From assembly GCA_016869535.1 (NCBI GenBank), contig VGDX01000003.1:1-64000 (forward strand): 64,000 nucleotides of DNA, given 5' to 3'. The position numbers and the translations under genes were made by a program. This document shows positions 17,799 through 28,772 of this stretch, piece after piece. The first letter of the stretch is position 1; each line of letters begins with the position of its first letter. The stretch is from Alphaproteobacteria bacterium (GTDB lineage: Bacteria; Pseudomonadota; Alphaproteobacteria; Rhizobiales; Methyloligellaceae). The notes beneath the pieces are model-generated. The model had not been told where the DNA came from, searched no databases, and saw only the letters and a list, made by a program, of their open reading frames with translations.

Positions 17799-18209
17799 CT
17801 AGCCGGCGATGCGCGCCGTACCGGAGCGGCCGTCATTGCGTACCCACTGCACGGCGCTGCCTTTGACCGCGAATGTGTAGCAGTAGGATTTGCCGTCCAT
17901 CCAGACATTCCAGCGTTGGCAGAGCTGGTTGCCTTCGATCCACCACTTCCCGCGATCGGACGAGCCGTCGCCCCGGGCAAGCGTCGCCATAACCGTGTTC
18001 ATGCTGCCTGACATCGTGCCGCCTGCCGCGTAATGAATGGGCAGCTCGAAGCCTGAAATCTTGAGATAAACGATCTTGCCGCTGACCGCCTGGCGCAGCT
18101 CGTCGCCGGCAAGCGCGCCGGACTTGTTCTCTGCGGCTTCGGAAGCCAAAACAGTCGCGCCAAGCATCAAGGCCATCAGGGCCGCGGCGGTGAAGAGAGA
18201 TTTGAACAT
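17799..18209 (-). CDS. Secreted conserved hypothetical protein
   Basis: 136 residues from the ATG at 18209, which has GGAGGA 5 bases upstream; the upstream extension is not credible. Signal peptide (LFTAAALMALMLGATVLASEA). The mature domain has SGKIVYLKISGFELPIHYAA, GTMSGSMN, GKWWIEGNQLCQRW and DGKSYCYTFAVKG, a pattern of small periplasmic beta-rich proteins frequent in rhizobia. Two Cys, probably disulphide-bonded. No assigned function. Monocistronic. Confidence 0.7.
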   Translation of the reverse strand: MFKSLFTAAALMALMLGATVLASEAAENKSGALAGDELRQAVSGKIVYLKISGFELPIHYAAGGTMSGSMNTVMATLARGDGSSDRGKWWIEGNQLCQRWNVWMDGKSYCYTFAVKGSAVQWVRNDGRSGTARIAG

Positions 18210-18385
18210 GTCGTCCTCCAGCTTCGGTTCGTGCCGTGGAGCGGAGGCTTCCCCTCGCTCCTTGGCGTCTTTGTCGCCGATCGGCGCTGAACCGAAGCTG
18301 AGGGCGTCATTCATGCACCATTCATCGGCGCATGGCAGATATTTCTATTGTATTTCAGTATGTTATGCTGTGAGGACCGAGAAAT

Positions 18386-19327
18386 TTAACGGGTCGGCAT
18401 CGGCGTCTCGCCGCGATAATCGTAGAAGCCCCGCTTGGTTTTCCGCCCGAGCCAGCCGGCTTCGACATATTTCACGAGCAGCGGACAGGGCCGGTATTTG
18501 GAATCGGCGAGGCCTTCATACAGCACCTGCATGATCGACAGACACGTATCGAGGCCGATGAAATCGGCAAGCTGCAGCGGACCCATCGGGTGATGCGCGC
18601 CGAGCCGCATGGCGGTGTCGATGGCATCGACCGAGCCCACGCCCTCATAGAGCGTATACACCGCCTCGTTGATCATCGGCAGCAATATGCGGTTGACCAT
18701 GAAGGCGGGAAAATCCTCGGAGACGGCGGTGATCTTGCCGAGACTTTCGACAAACGTCTTGGCGCGGGAGAATGTCTCATCGTCAGTGGCGATGCCGCGG
18801 ATCATCTCGACGAGTTCCATCACCGGGGCCGGATTCATGAAATGCAGGCCGATGAAATGCTCGGGTCGGTCGGTGCTGGCGCCAAGACGGGTGATGGAAA
18901 TCGACGAGGTGTTGGTGCCGACAATGGCGTCCGACTTGAGGAAGGGACAAAGTGCCACGAAAATCTTGCGCTTCACCGTTTCATCTTCGGTGGCGGCTTC
19001 GATCACCATATCCGCATCGGCAAAATCCTGCATCGACTCCGCGAAGGTAATGCGCGCGAGCGCCGCCTTGCGATCCTCTTCGTTTATTTTGCCCGAAGCA
19101 ATCTGGCGGGACATGTTTTTGTCTATGGCCTGAAGCGCCGCGTCGAAGCGCTCCTTGGCGATGTCGTTGATGGCCACGTCGTAGCCCGACAGCGCCACCA
19201 CATGGGCAATGCCACTGCCCATCTGACCTGCGCCCACGATGCCGATCTTGCGAATGGGAGCCACCTCACGCGCTCGCTGTGAGGCCTGTTCGGCCAGGAT
19301 ACCCGCGCCTTGCACTATCTCGTCCAT
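18386..19327 (-). CDS. hbd: 3-hydroxybutyryl-CoA dehydrogenase
   Basis: 313 residues. NAD(P)-dependent oxidation/reduction of 3-hydroxybutyryl-CoA and acetoacetyl-CoA. Rossmann motif IGIVGAGQMGSGIAHV (about residue 27), catalytic region TNTSSISITRL and FIGLHFMNPAPVMELVE with the active-site His, and C-terminal dimer domain LGAHHPMGPLQLADFIGLD. The ATG at 19327 is preceded by GAGGA at 7 bases; the ATG at 19333 is too close to it. About 25 extra N-terminal residues precede the usual start. It is last in the etfB-etfA-hbd run, which links it to C4-CoA metabolism: PHB and entry into the ethylmalonyl-CoA pathway. Confidence 0.92.
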   Translation of the reverse strand: MDEIVQGAGILAEQASQRAREVAPIRKIGIVGAGQMGSGIAHVVALSGYDVAINDIAKERFDAALQAIDKNMSRQIASGKINEEDRKAALARITFAESMQDFADADMVIEAATEDETVKRKIFVALCPFLKSDAIVGTNTSSISITRLGASTDRPEHFIGLHFMNPAPVMELVEMIRGIATDDETFSRAKTFVESLGKITAVSEDFPAFMVNRILLPMINEAVYTLYEGVGSVDAIDTAMRLGAHHPMGPLQLADFIGLDTCLSIMQVLYEGLADSKYRPCPLLVKYVEAGWLGRKTKRGFYDYRGETPMPTR

Positions 19328-19353
19328 CGTCATTCCTCATCGACCGCCCGGTC

Positions 19354-20298
19354 TCAATAGCCTGCGTTCTTGAGCTCGGCTTCGAGCTCAGGCAGGACCG
19401 TGAACAGATCGCCGACGAGGCCATAGTCGGCGACCTGGAAAATCGGCGCGTCGGCATCCTTGTTGATGGCGACGATCACCTTGGAATCCTTCATGCCGGC
19501 AAGATGCTGAATGGCGCCGGAAATGCCGACGGCGATGTAAAGCTCGGGCGCCACCACCTTGCCGGTCTGCCCGACCTGGTGGTCGTTCGGCATGTAGCCG
19601 GCATCGACCGCGGCCCGGGAGGCGCCGACCGCGGCGCCAAGCCGGTCGGCCAGCGGTTCGAGCAAAGTCTTGAAATTGTCGCCCGATTGCATGCCCCGGC
19701 CGCCGGAAACGACGATGCGGGCTGCGGTCAGCTCGGGGCGGTCGCTCGTGCTGATTTCCGATTTTTCGAAGCTGGAAAGCCCCATTGATGCTGGTACAGA
19801 CACACTCTCGACCGCAGCCGTGCCCCCCTCGCCCGTCTCGGCGAAAGCGGTGGTGCGAACCGTGCCGACCACGGTCTTGTCCCTGGTCTGTACGGTTTGG
19901 AGCGCATTGCCGGCATAAATCGGCCGCACGAAAGTGTCGGGCGATTTGACTTCGACGATGTCGGAGATTTGTGCGACGTCGAGCAGTGCGGCCACGCGTG
20001 GCAACACGTTCTTGCCGGCCGTCGTGGCCGGCGCGAGCAGCACGGTGTAATTCGGCATCAGCGGCAGGATCGTGGCGGCCGTTTCTTCCGCCAGGCGCTG
20101 GGCGAGATGAGGCGCCTCGGCGAGCAGAACCCTGCGCACGCCTTCGAGCTTGGCGGCTTCATCGGCTACGGCTTCACAGCCTTGCCCTACGACGAGAATG
20201 TCGATATCGGAGCCAAATTCGCGCGCGGCGGTCAGCGCCTTGGCGGTCGCCGGCGCGAGGCCCTTATTGTCGTGCTCTGCCAGCAACAAGACCGCCAT
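19354..20298 (-). CDS. etfA: Electron transfer flavoprotein alpha subunit
   Basis: 314 residues, normal length. With EtfB it accepts electrons from acyl-CoA dehydrogenases and passes them to ETF-ubiquinone oxidoreductase. The C-terminal FAD domain shows [53 protein letters not shown] and [20 protein letters not shown]. It starts 2 bases after the etfB stop, so the two are translationally coupled. The nearby methylsuccinyl-CoA dehydrogenase gene is a likely electron donor. Confidence 0.96.
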   Translation of the reverse strand: MAVLLLAEHDNKGLAPATAKALTAAREFGSDIDILVVGQGCEAVADEAAKLEGVRRVLLAEAPHLAQRLAEETAATILPLMPNYTVLLAPATTAGKNVLPRVAALLDVAQISDIVEVKSPDTFVRPIYAGNALQTVQTRDKTVVGTVRTTAFAETGEGGTAAVESVSVPASMGLSSFEKSEISTSDRPELTAARIVVSGGRGMQSGDNFKTLLEPLADRLGAAVGASRAAVDAGYMPNDHQVGQTGKVVAPELYIAVGISGAIQHLAGMKDSKVIVAINKDADAPIFQVADYGLVGDLFTVLPELEAELKNAGY

Positions 20299-20300
20299 CT

Positions 20301-21050
20301 CTAAAGAACCCCCGCCTCATTTTTCAATTTATCAATGAGCGCCGCGACGCTATCGACTTTGATGCCGGCCTCGCGTGCCTTGGGCTCGGCGACGGAGAGC
20401 ACCTTTAAACGTGGCGCGATATCGACGCCTAGCGCTTCGGGTGTCGTCTCATCGATCGGCTTCTTCTTCGCCTTCATGATGTTGGGGAGCGACGCGTAGC
20501 GCGGCTCGTTGAGTCTCAGGTCGGTGGTAACGACAGCCGGCTTTGAAAGCGAAATTGTCTCGAGCCCGCCGTCAACCTCGCGCACGACTTTGACCTTCTC
20601 GCCGTTGAGCTCGATCTTCGAGGCGAAAGTGCCTTGCGGCCAGCCGAGCAGACCGGCAAGCATCTGACCGGACTGATTGCAATCGTCGTCGATCGCCTGC
20701 TTTCCCATGATGACGAGTTCGGGTTTTTCGTTCTCAACGACTTTCTTGAGTAGCTTGGCCACGGCGAGCGGCTCAACGGTGGCGTCGGTCTTGACCAGAA
20801 TGGCGCGATCGGCGCCCATGGCGAGCGCGGTGCGCAGCGCGTCTTGCGATTTCGTGCTGCCGATGGAAACGGCGACGACCTCTCCCGCCTCCCCCCGCTC
20901 CTTGATGCGGACGGCTTCCTCGACGGCGATCTCGTCGAATGGGTTCATCGACATCTTGACATTGGCAAGGTCGACCCCGCTGCCGTCGGACTTGACGCGG
21001 ACCTTGACGTTGAAATCGACAACCCGTTTCACGGGAACGAGAATCTTCAT
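20301..21050 (-). CDS. etfB: Electron transfer flavoprotein beta subunit
   Basis: 249 residues. It opens [20 protein letters not shown] with the AMP-binding subunit fold, and has [19 protein letters not shown], the recognition-loop region [12 protein letters not shown] and the ETF-beta signature [21 protein letters not shown]. First gene of the etfB-etfA-hbd transcript. A 16-base inverted-repeat motif at 21098-21113, also found upstream of the dac gene, sits about 48 bases before the start and may be an operator. Confidence 0.96.
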   Translation of the reverse strand: MKILVPVKRVVDFNVKVRVKSDGSGVDLANVKMSMNPFDEIAVEEAVRIKERGEAGEVVAVSIGSTKSQDALRTALAMGADRAILVKTDATVEPLAVAKLLKKVVENEKPELVIMGKQAIDDDCNQSGQMLAGLLGWPQGTFASKIELNGEKVKVVREVDGGLETISLSKPAVVTTDLRLNEPRYASLPNIMKAKKKPIDETTPEALGVDIAPRLKVLSVAEPKAREAGIKVDSVAALIDKLKNEAGVL

Positions 21051-21097
21051 GCGGCTAAAGTTCCCCGCACGCCTGAACAGTCCTCCCTAGCCGGTTA

Positions 21098-21113
21098 TCT
21101 CGCAACTGCGAAA
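21098..21113. promoter_or_regulatory. Inverted repeat upstream of etfB, shared with dac
   Basis: Read on the minus strand the sequence is TTTCGCAGTTGCGAGA, differing at a single position from the perfect 7-2-7 palindrome TTTCGCAGTTGCGAAA at 58597-58612. It is 48 bases upstream of the etfB start. Both copies lie in promoter-type intergenic sequence. I do not know the cognate regulator. Confidence 0.5.
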
Positions 21114-21176
21114 TGGCCGCGACCGTACTGCCGCAAATGGACTAAGTCAACGGTTTCTAGGGGATTGCGGGCGTAA

Positions 21177-21887
21177 TCAGGCCCCGCCCCTGGTCTTGTC
21201 GAACAGGATTACACCGCGGCGCCGCATGAAGATGATCAGCGCCGCGCCGGCCAGCAATCCACCTATATGAGCCCACCAGGCGATGGCTTCCTCCCCCTCG
21301 AAGAAGACGCTGCCGACCTGCACCACGATCCAGATGCCGAGCGCCCAGGCGGCGGTGATGCGGAGGGGGATGCGCCACAGCGCCAGCACCCAGACCTTCA
21401 CCTTGGGATGCAGGATGAGATAGGCGGCAATGATGCCCGCTACCGCGCCGGACGCGCCGATCAGCGGCATGTCGGAATTCGGCATCATCCAAGCATGCAG
21501 CACAGCGGCAAAGATACCGCACATCAGATAGAACATCAGGAAGCGCATATGCCCCATGGCATCTTCGATGTTGTCGCCGAACACCCACAGGAACAGCATG
21601 TTGCCGATGAGATGGATCCAGCTGCCGTGCAGAAACATGTAGGTGAGAAGCGTGAAACGCTCGGGCATGAAGGCACCCGAGGCGAACATCGTCCCGTCGC
21701 TCGGACTGCCCGTCATCAACTTCGCCGGGATGACAGCGAAGGCCGCGGTGTTCTCATCGTCCAGCGGAATGACCCAGCCGGTCTGGAAGACGACGAAGAC
21801 GGCGACATTGATGATGATCAGAGCCACTGTCACATATTGAAAGTGGATCCGCTTCAGGGGGTTGGTGTCGTGAAGGGGGACGAACAC
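21177..21887 (-). CDS. Rhomboid-family intramembrane serine protease
   Basis: 236 residues with six or seven membrane segments and a GTG start. The catalytic dyad is visible: Ser in LIGASGAVAG and His in AWWAHIGGLLAG. The WR-like loop is represented by HGSWIHLIGNMLFLWVFGDNIED with the HxxxN motif. Rhomboids cleave single-pass membrane proteins within the bilayer; the substrate is unknown. It lies 21 bases after the adenosyltransferase gene, probably co-transcribed with it, and upstream of etfB. Confidence 0.93.
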   Translation of the reverse strand: MFVPLHDTNPLKRIHFQYVTVALIIINVAVFVVFQTGWVIPLDDENTAAFAVIPAKLMTGSPSDGTMFASGAFMPERFTLLTYMFLHGSWIHLIGNMLFLWVFGDNIEDAMGHMRFLMFYLMCGIFAAVLHAWMMPNSDMPLIGASGAVAGIIAAYLILHPKVKVWVLALWRIPLRITAAWALGIWIVVQVGSVFFEGEEAIAWWAHIGGLLAGAALIIFMRRRGVILFDKTRGGA

Positions 21888-21908
21888 CGCTCTACTCTCT
21901 TCTCCGCT

Positions 21909-22487
21909 TTAGCGGTTCTCGCCCGGCACCCACGTTACGTCTGACTTGCCTTTGTCATTGGCGTAGCGCGCGGCGACGAACAGAAAATCCGACAGCCGGT
22001 TGATGTAACGAATTGCGGGCGCGCCAACCTGCTCGCTCGGTCTGGCGGCAAGCGCAACGATCAGGCGCTCGGCGCGGCGCGATATCGTGCGGGCAAGATG
22101 CAGGAAGCTTGCTGCAGGTGTGCCCCCCGGTAAAACGAAAGAACGCAAAGGTTGAAGCTCGCGGTTGAGTGTGTCGATCTCGCTTTCGAGGCGCTTGACT
22201 TGCGTGTCGCTCACCTGCAAACGCCCGCGCGCATCTTTGGTTTCGTCGGGAAAGCAGAGATCGGCGCCGAGGTCGAATAGATCGTTCTGGATACGCGCAA
22301 GCATGGCGTCGAGCGTGGGGTCCCCATCGCGCGTGTGCATGCGGGCAAGACCGATGGCCGCGTTGGTTTCGTCGAGCGTGCCGTAAGCCTCGACCCTGAG
22401 GTCGTATTTCGCCACGCGCCGGCCCGAGCCGAGGGCGGTAGTGCCGTCATCGCCGGTACGCGTGTAAATCTTGTTGAGAACGACCAT
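21909..22487 (-). CDS. pduO: PduO-type cob(I)alamin adenosyltransferase
   Basis: 192 residues. It makes adenosylcobalamin from cob(I)alamin and ATP. The N-terminal ATP-binding motif TRTGDDGTTALGSGRRVAK, the EAYGTLDETNAAIGLAR helix and the C-terminal ARTISRRAERLIVALA plus YINRLSDFLFVAARYAN are all present. In the EMC pathway the cofactor is needed by ethylmalonyl-CoA and methylmalonyl-CoA mutases; the former is encoded nearby at 26694. Same strand as ccr and mcd and probably part of that gene train. Confidence 0.94.
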   Translation of the reverse strand: MVVLNKIYTRTGDDGTTALGSGRRVAKYDLRVEAYGTLDETNAAIGLARMHTRDGDPTLDAMLARIQNDLFDLGADLCFPDETKDARGRLQVSDTQVKRLESEIDTLNRELQPLRSFVLPGGTPAASFLHLARTISRRAERLIVALAARPSEQVGAPAIRYINRLSDFLFVAARYANDKGKSDVTWVPGENR

Positions 22488-22559
22488 AATACCCGGCCTC
22501 GCCGGTCACGCCACTTACTAGCTTAGCGTAGCTTGGCCCTTAAGAGGGTCAAGAAATGG

Positions 22560-22757
22560 TTATGATTGGCGCCCCATCAGATAAATGGTGAGCATGACGA
22601 TGCAGAGGGCGACGAACTGAAGGATCACCCGCCAGCGCATCAGGGTCTGGCTGAGGTTGGGGCTGCCGCCTCGAAGCATGTTCCATAAGCCGAGCACGAG
22701 CACGATAGCGACCGCGGCAAGCGCCACCGGAATGGCATATTTGGTCAGGTATTCCAT
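22560..22757 (-). CDS. Small twin-transmembrane (HIG1-like) protein
   Basis: 65 residues from the ATG at 22757, with GAGGGG 7 bases upstream. Two hydrophobic helices (IPVALAAVAIVLVLGLWNML and VILQFVALCIVMLTIYLM) are joined by a polar loop with NLSQTLMRWRV. The NxxMRxRV...QF pattern fits the HIG1/twin-transmembrane family, which in alphaproteobacteria often sits next to the PduO gene and is related to proteins that modulate cytochrome oxidase. The longer open frame upstream is not credible. Confidence 0.75.
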   Translation of the reverse strand: MEYLTKYAIPVALAAVAIVLVLGLWNMLRGGSPNLSQTLMRWRVILQFVALCIVMLTIYLMGRQS

Positions 22758-22824
22758 GACGTCACCCCTCGGAGGCCCGGCTCCGTGGCCTTCGCTTACA
22801 CCCAAATTACGCGAAGCGATAGCA

Positions 22825-23316
22825 TCAGCCGTTGAGGAGCCAGAAGGCGAAATTGAGCCCGGTGGCGTAGCACACCCACAGCGCATACGGCACGAGCAGT
22901 AGCGCCGCCGTGCGGCTCAGGCGGTCGAACAGCACGATGGTGATGACGATGGCGATGAGCAGCGCCATCATGACGATGACGCCGAAGCCCGGGCTATGCA
23001 GCGAGAAGAAGGCGTAAGACCACACCACGCCGATCGCGAGCTGGATGAAGAACCAGATGAAGGCGAGCTTGCGGTCCTCGTCCTTGCCGGGCGCACGCCA
23101 GGCGATCCATGCCGACACTGCCATCATCACGTAGAGGATCGGCCAGACGATGGTGAACACGATGTTGGATGGTTCGAACCCTGGCTTATTGAGCGTCGCG
23201 TACCAATCGAGATTGGGACGCGTCAGCATGCCGCCGAGAAACCAGGCGGCAAAGCAGCCGAGCACCGCAATTATTGGGATGGCGATGGAGCGGGTCGAAT
23301 TTGCTGCGGTCGTCAT
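22825..23316 (-). CDS. tspO: TspO/MBR family protein
   Basis: 163 residues, five membrane segments. Signatures: NLDWYATLNKPGFEPSNIVFTIVWPILYVMMAVSAW and the Trp-rich helices with GVVWSYAFFSLHSPG and ALWVCYATGLNFAFWLLNG. TspO binds porphyrins and steroids and acts in tetrapyrrole and stress regulation. A GGAGGAG site sits just upstream of the ATG. It lies directly downstream of mcd with a 25-base gap, so co-transcription is likely; the tetrapyrrole link might be to cobalamin metabolism, but that is inference. Confidence 0.9.
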   Translation of the reverse strand: MTTAANSTRSIAIPIIAVLGCFAAWFLGGMLTRPNLDWYATLNKPGFEPSNIVFTIVWPILYVMMAVSAWIAWRAPGKDEDRKLAFIWFFIQLAIGVVWSYAFFSLHSPGFGVIVMMALLIAIVITIVLFDRLSRTAALLLVPYALWVCYATGLNFAFWLLNG

Positions 23317-23341
23317 TAGGACTCCTCCAGCCTAGAAAAGT

Positions 23342-25012
23342 TCAGCCTTCCAATAGCCGCCTGGCGACGACATGCGCCTGGATTTCAGAGGCGCCCTCGA
23401 AGATGGAGAGAATGCGCGCGTCGCACAGCACCCGACTGACCGCATATTCCAGCGCGAAACCGTTGCCGCCGTGAATTTGCAATGCATTGTCGGCCGAGGC
23501 CCAGGCCACGCGGGCGGCGAGCAGCTTGGCCATGCCGGCTTCGAGATCGCAGCGGCGTCCGGCGTCCTTCTCGCGCGCGGCGAAATAGGTGAGCTGACGC
23601 GCGGCGAGAATCTCCGCGGCCATCATGGCCAGCTTATCCGAGACGCGCGGGAAGGCGATGATCGGCTTGCCGAACTGGATGCGTTCGAGGCCGTAACGCA
23701 GGCCGAGGTCCAGCGCCGATTGGGCCACGCCGATGGCGCGCGCCGCGGTCTGGATGCGTGCCGCCTCGAAAGTCTGCATCAGCTGCTTGAAGCCCTGGCC
23801 CTCGACACCGCCAAGCAGATTGGCGGCCGGCACGGCAAAACCGTCGAAGGAAATGTCGAACTCCTTCATGCCGCGATAGCCGAGCACCTCGATCTCGCCG
23901 CCCGTCAGGCCGTCCGCGGGGAAGGGATTATCGTCGTCACCGCGCGGCTTCGGCGCCAGGAACATGGAGAGGCCGCGATAGCCCTTCTCCTTGGGATCGG
24001 TACGCGCGAGCACCGTCATCAGGTCGGCGCGGGCGGCATGCGTGATCCAGGTCTTCTGCCCGGTGATGCGATAGACGTCGCCGTCGCGCACGGCGCGCGT
24101 GGTAAGCGAAGCGAGATCTGAGCCGGTATTCGGCTCGGTGAACACCGCCGTCGGCAGCACCTCGCCTGAGGCAATTTTCGGCAACCATTCCTGCTTCTGC
24201 GCGTCGGTACCGCCGCTCAGGATCAACTCCTCGGCAATCTCCGAGCGTGTGCCGAGCGACCCCACGGCGATATAACCGCGCGACAATTCCTCGGAGACCA
24301 CACACATCGCCTCCTTGCCGAGGCCGAGGCCGCCGAATTCTTCGGGCAGCGTCAGCGAGAACACGCCGAGCTCGGCGAGCTTCGTGATCAACGCGAGCGG
24401 CACATAATCGTCCTTGAGATGCCAGTCTTGCGCAAACGGCACGACTTCGGCTTCAGAGAAGCGGCGCATCTCGTTGCGGATTTCCTCATAGGTCTCGTCC
24501 AACCCCGGATCGCCGAAATTGGCCGCAGCCGCGCCTTGCGCCTGCTTGATGAGCTCGACCGCGCGGGCGCGGATCTCCGGCGTATTGCCTTGAACCAGGG
24601 CGCGAACCGCAGGCGTGAGGAACGCCGCCTGATCGGCGTCGCTGACGCCAAGCTCGTGCATCCGGGCGATCTCGTTCTGGCTCATCACCACGCCGCCGGA
24701 CAGCTGGGCGAGATATTCGCCCGCGGCGATACGAGTTAGCAGAGCCTCCATCTCGCCGAACCGGCCTTCGCCCTGCATGCGTGCCGCGTAATCGGCTAGC
24801 TGCGTCAGCGCCTCGGCATAGGTGGCGACCCAGGCAAGGCCATGGGCGGCATGCTGCTCGCGCTCGAGCGCCGCGCCGTCGATCTTGCCATCGGCCACAA
24901 CCTTGGCGGCAACGCCTTCGGTCGCGTTTTGGCGCAAGGCGGCAGCCGCCTCGGCGGCAGATTTGAGCTGCGAAACAGTCTCGGCGATGCTTGGCGTTGC
25001 GCTGTCGTTCAA
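23342..25012 (-). CDS. mcd: Methylsuccinyl-CoA dehydrogenase
   Basis: 556 residues, about 150 longer than ordinary acyl-CoA dehydrogenases because of an N-terminal helical domain, which is the hallmark of the EMC-pathway enzyme that oxidises (2S)-methylsuccinyl-CoA to mesaconyl-CoA. The C-terminal 400 residues carry the acyl-CoA dehydrogenase motifs: FTEPNTGSDLASLTTRAV, RITGQKTWITHA, IQTAARAIGVAQSALDLGL, RIQFGKPI and the FAD-binding QIHGGNGFALEYAVSRVLCDARI. The start appears to be TTG with a weak ribosome site. It follows ccr on the same strand. Electrons should go to the EtfAB encoded downstream. Confidence 0.93.
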   Translation of the reverse strand: MNDSATPSIAETVSQLKSAAEAAAALRQNATEGVAAKVVADGKIDGAALEREQHAAHGLAWVATYAEALTQLADYAARMQGEGRFGEMEALLTRIAAGEYLAQLSGGVVMSQNEIARMHELGVSDADQAAFLTPAVRALVQGNTPEIRARAVELIKQAQGAAAANFGDPGLDETYEEIRNEMRRFSEAEVVPFAQDWHLKDDYVPLALITKLAELGVFSLTLPEEFGGLGLGKEAMCVVSEELSRGYIAVGSLGTRSEIAEELILSGGTDAQKQEWLPKIASGEVLPTAVFTEPNTGSDLASLTTRAVRDGDVYRITGQKTWITHAARADLMTVLARTDPKEKGYRGLSMFLAPKPRGDDDNPFPADGLTGGEIEVLGYRGMKEFDISFDGFAVPAANLLGGVEGQGFKQLMQTFEAARIQTAARAIGVAQSALDLGLRYGLERIQFGKPIIAFPRVSDKLAMMAAEILAARQLTYFAAREKDAGRRCDLEAGMAKLLAARVAWASADNALQIHGGNGFALEYAVSRVLCDARILSIFEGASEIQAHVVARRLLEG

Positions 25013-25118
25013 GGTCTCAGCCGCCGTGAAATGATGTCTCTGATAGGAATGTCCGGCACAACGAAGCGCGCCCGCCTCCGGGAGTCAAACCTCTAAATTG
25101 CTGAAGGAAGCCCATGTA

Positions 25119-26432
<1,314 letters not shown>

Positions 26433-26693
26433 CCGATTTGCCCCCCGGTGCCTTTGTGCGGTCTGTTTTTGCGTTGCGGCAATTGTCTGTCAATCATCTC
26501 GCGGCTGCAACAAATTTGCTGGGGCCAAGGCCTAACGCGGAACCAGGCCAATGGCCCTATGCGTCAAGCAGAACGCCGTTCCGGCGTCAACCGTCCAACG
26601 CCAAAGCCTTGGAAAACCGACTTTGGAGCCGTTCCAGGGCTTGTTGCCTGAAACCCCTTTTGCGTGCAATGCATAACGTTTCAGGCTGAGAAC
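26433..26693. promoter_or_regulatory. Divergent ccr/ecm control region
   Basis: 261 bp separate the two key EMC-pathway genes. The region contains no ORF with coding character. Short self-complementary pieces (TTGCGGCAATTG, GCAACAAATTTGC) are present, but I could not define a clean operator or a sigma-70 promoter. I looked for TTTGCAAA, the site of the RamB/PccR type of short-chain acyl-CoA regulator, and did not find an exact copy. Confidence 0.4.
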
Positions 26694-28727
26694 ATGAGCG
26701 AAAAGTCGAAAAAGAGCGAGAAACCCTGGCTGTTCCGCACCTATGCGGGCCATTCCACGGCCAAGGCCTCGAACGCCCTTTACCGTAGGAACCTGGCTAA
26801 GGGGCAGACCGGGCTGTCGGTGGCTTTCGACCTGCCCACCCAGACCGGCTACGACCCGGATCACCTGCTCGCCCGCAGCGAGGTCGGTAAGGTCGGCGTG
26901 CCCATCTCCCATCTCGGCGACATGCGGAGCCTGTTCGAGGGCATCCCGCTCACCGAGATGAACACCTCGATGACCATCAACGCCACGGCCGCCTGGCTGC
27001 TTGCGCTTTATGTCGCACTCGCCGAGGAGCAGGGCGCCGAGCATGCGTTGCTCACCGGCACGGTGCAGAACGACATCCTGAAGGAATATCTGTCGCGGGG
27101 AACCTACATCTTTCCGCCGGCGCCATCGCTCAGGCTGATCAAGGACGTGATCGTCTACACCGCGCGTGAGATGCCGAAATGGAACCCCACCAATGTCTGC
27201 TCCTATCATCTGCAGGAGGCCGGCGCCACGCCGGCGCAGGAGCTTGCCTTCGCGCTCGCCACGGCCGAGGCCGTGCTCGACGAGGTCAGAGGTTCGGGCG
27301 AAGTGTCGGAGGAGGAATTCCCGCAGGTACTGTCGCGCATCTCTTTCTTCGTCAATGCCGGCGTTCGCTTCATTACCGAAATCTGCAAGATGCGCGCCTT
27401 CGTCGATCTGTGGGATGAGATCGCCGAGACGCGCTACGGCGTCGAGGACCCGAAGCTCCGCCGCTTCCGCTATGGCGTGCAGGTGAACTCTCTCGGGCTG
27501 ACCGAGCAGCAGCCGGAGAACAACGTATATCGCATCCTGCTGTCGATGCTCGCGGTGACCTTATCGAAGAAAGCGCGCGCACGCGCCGTGCAGCTGCCGG
27601 CGTGGAACGAGGCGCTCGGCCTGCCGCGGCCCTGGGACCAGCAATGGTCGCTGAGACTCCAGCAGATCCTCGCTTACGAAACGGACCTACTCGAATATGG
27701 CGACATCTTCGACGGCTCGGCCGAGATGGATCGCAAGGTCGAGGCACTCAAAGAAGAAGCGCGTGCCGAACTCGCCAAGATCCACAAGAGGGGCGGCGCG
27801 GTCGCCGCCATCGATTACATGAAGGAGTCGCTGATCGCCTCCAACGCCGCCCGCGTCGAAGCGATCGAGAAAGGCGAGCAGGTGCTTGTCGGCGTCAATG
27901 CCTATACCGAGACCGAGCCGTCGCCCCTTTCGGCAAGCGGCATCGAGGGCATCCAGACCGTGCCGGAATCGGTTGAGATCGAGCAGGTCGCCGCACTTCA
28001 GACGTGGCGGCGTGACCGCGACGACAAGAACGTGCAAAAGGCGCTAGCCGATCTGAAAACCGCCGCGGCCGAAGGCCTCAATATCATGCCCCCCTCTATC
28101 GCCGCCGCGAAGGCGGGCGTCACCACCGGCGAATGGGGCCAGGTCTTGCGCGAAGTATTCGGCCAGTATCGCGCGCCGACCGGCATCCACGCCAAGCATC
28201 AGATCGACGAGGCGCGGCTGGAGGAAGTGCGCCGGCTCGTTGAGCAGGTGTCAGGTAAATTGGGCCGCACACTGACCTTCGTGGTCGGCAAACCGGGCCT
28301 CGACGGCCATTCCAACGGCGCCGAGCAAATCGCCGTGCGCGCCACCGATGTCGGCATGGACGTGGTCTATGACGGCATCAGGCTGACACCGGCTGAGATC
28401 GTCGAGCAGGCGCGTGCGGCAAACGCTCATGTGGTCGGGCTGTCGATCCTGTCGGGCTCGCATGTGTCGCTGGTGCGCGAAGTGGTGCAGCGCCTGCGCG
28501 AGGCGGGTTTGAAGGACGTTCCCGTGGTGGTCGGCGGCATCATCCCCGCCGATGATGTGAACATCTTGAAGCAATGCGGCGCGGCCGCCGTCTATACGCC
28601 CAAGGACTTCCAGCTCAATGACATCATGGTCGGCATCGTCAATTTGGTTGATGCGAAAGTGCCTGAGCTCGTGCGCCAGACCATCCCCGTGCCGCCGCTG
28701 CGTCAGCGCGAGAAAGTCCCCCTCTAG
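26694..28727 (+). CDS. ecm: Ethylmalonyl-CoA mutase (B12-dependent)
   Basis: 677 residues from the ATG at 26694 (MSEKSKKSEKPWLFRTYAGH), preferred over the in-frame start at 26664. It isomerises ethylmalonyl-CoA to methylsuccinyl-CoA. The N-terminal TIM barrel shows GLSVAFDLPTQTGYDPDH, EMNTSMTINATAAWLLALY and GTVQNDILKEY; the C-terminal cobalamin domain has the base-off motif DGHSNGAEQIA (DxHxxG), then GLSILSGSH and VVVGGIIP. The single-chain layout and adjacency to ccr favour the ethylmalonyl- over the methylmalonyl-CoA enzyme (older name meaA). The cofactor could come from the adenosyltransferase encoded at 21909. Confidence 0.95.
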   Translation: MSEKSKKSEKPWLFRTYAGHSTAKASNALYRRNLAKGQTGLSVAFDLPTQTGYDPDHLLARSEVGKVGVPISHLGDMRSLFEGIPLTEMNTSMTINATAAWLLALYVALAEEQGAEHALLTGTVQNDILKEYLSRGTYIFPPAPSLRLIKDVIVYTAREMPKWNPTNVCSYHLQEAGATPAQELAFALATAEAVLDEVRGSGEVSEEEFPQVLSRISFFVNAGVRFITEICKMRAFVDLWDEIAETRYGVEDPKLRRFRYGVQVNSLGLTEQQPENNVYRILLSMLAVTLSKKARARAVQLPAWNEALGLPRPWDQQWSLRLQQILAYETDLLEYGDIFDGSAEMDRKVEALKEEARAELAKIHKRGGAVAAIDYMKESLIASNAARVEAIEKGEQVLVGVNAYTETEPSPLSASGIEGIQTVPESVEIEQVAALQTWRRDRDDKNVQKALADLKTAAAEGLNIMPPSIAAAKAGVTTGEWGQVLREVFGQYRAPTGIHAKHQIDEARLEEVRRLVEQVSGKLGRTLTFVVGKPGLDGHSNGAEQIAVRATDVGMDVVYDGIRLTPAEIVEQARAANAHVVGLSILSGSHVSLVREVVQRLREAGLKDVPVVVGGIIPADDVNILKQCGAAAVYTPKDFQLNDIMVGIVNLVDAKVPELVRQTIPVPPLRQREKVPL

Positions 28728-28772
28728 TCCAAGCCGAGGCCATGGCAGCTTCGTTCTGCCCACACACTTCCG

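Noticed and set aside
26433..26693. RamB/PccR-type TTTGCAAA operator between ccr and ecm
   Set aside because: Only partial resemblances (GCAACAAATTTGC, TTGCGGCAA) were seen; no exact copy, so not claimed.
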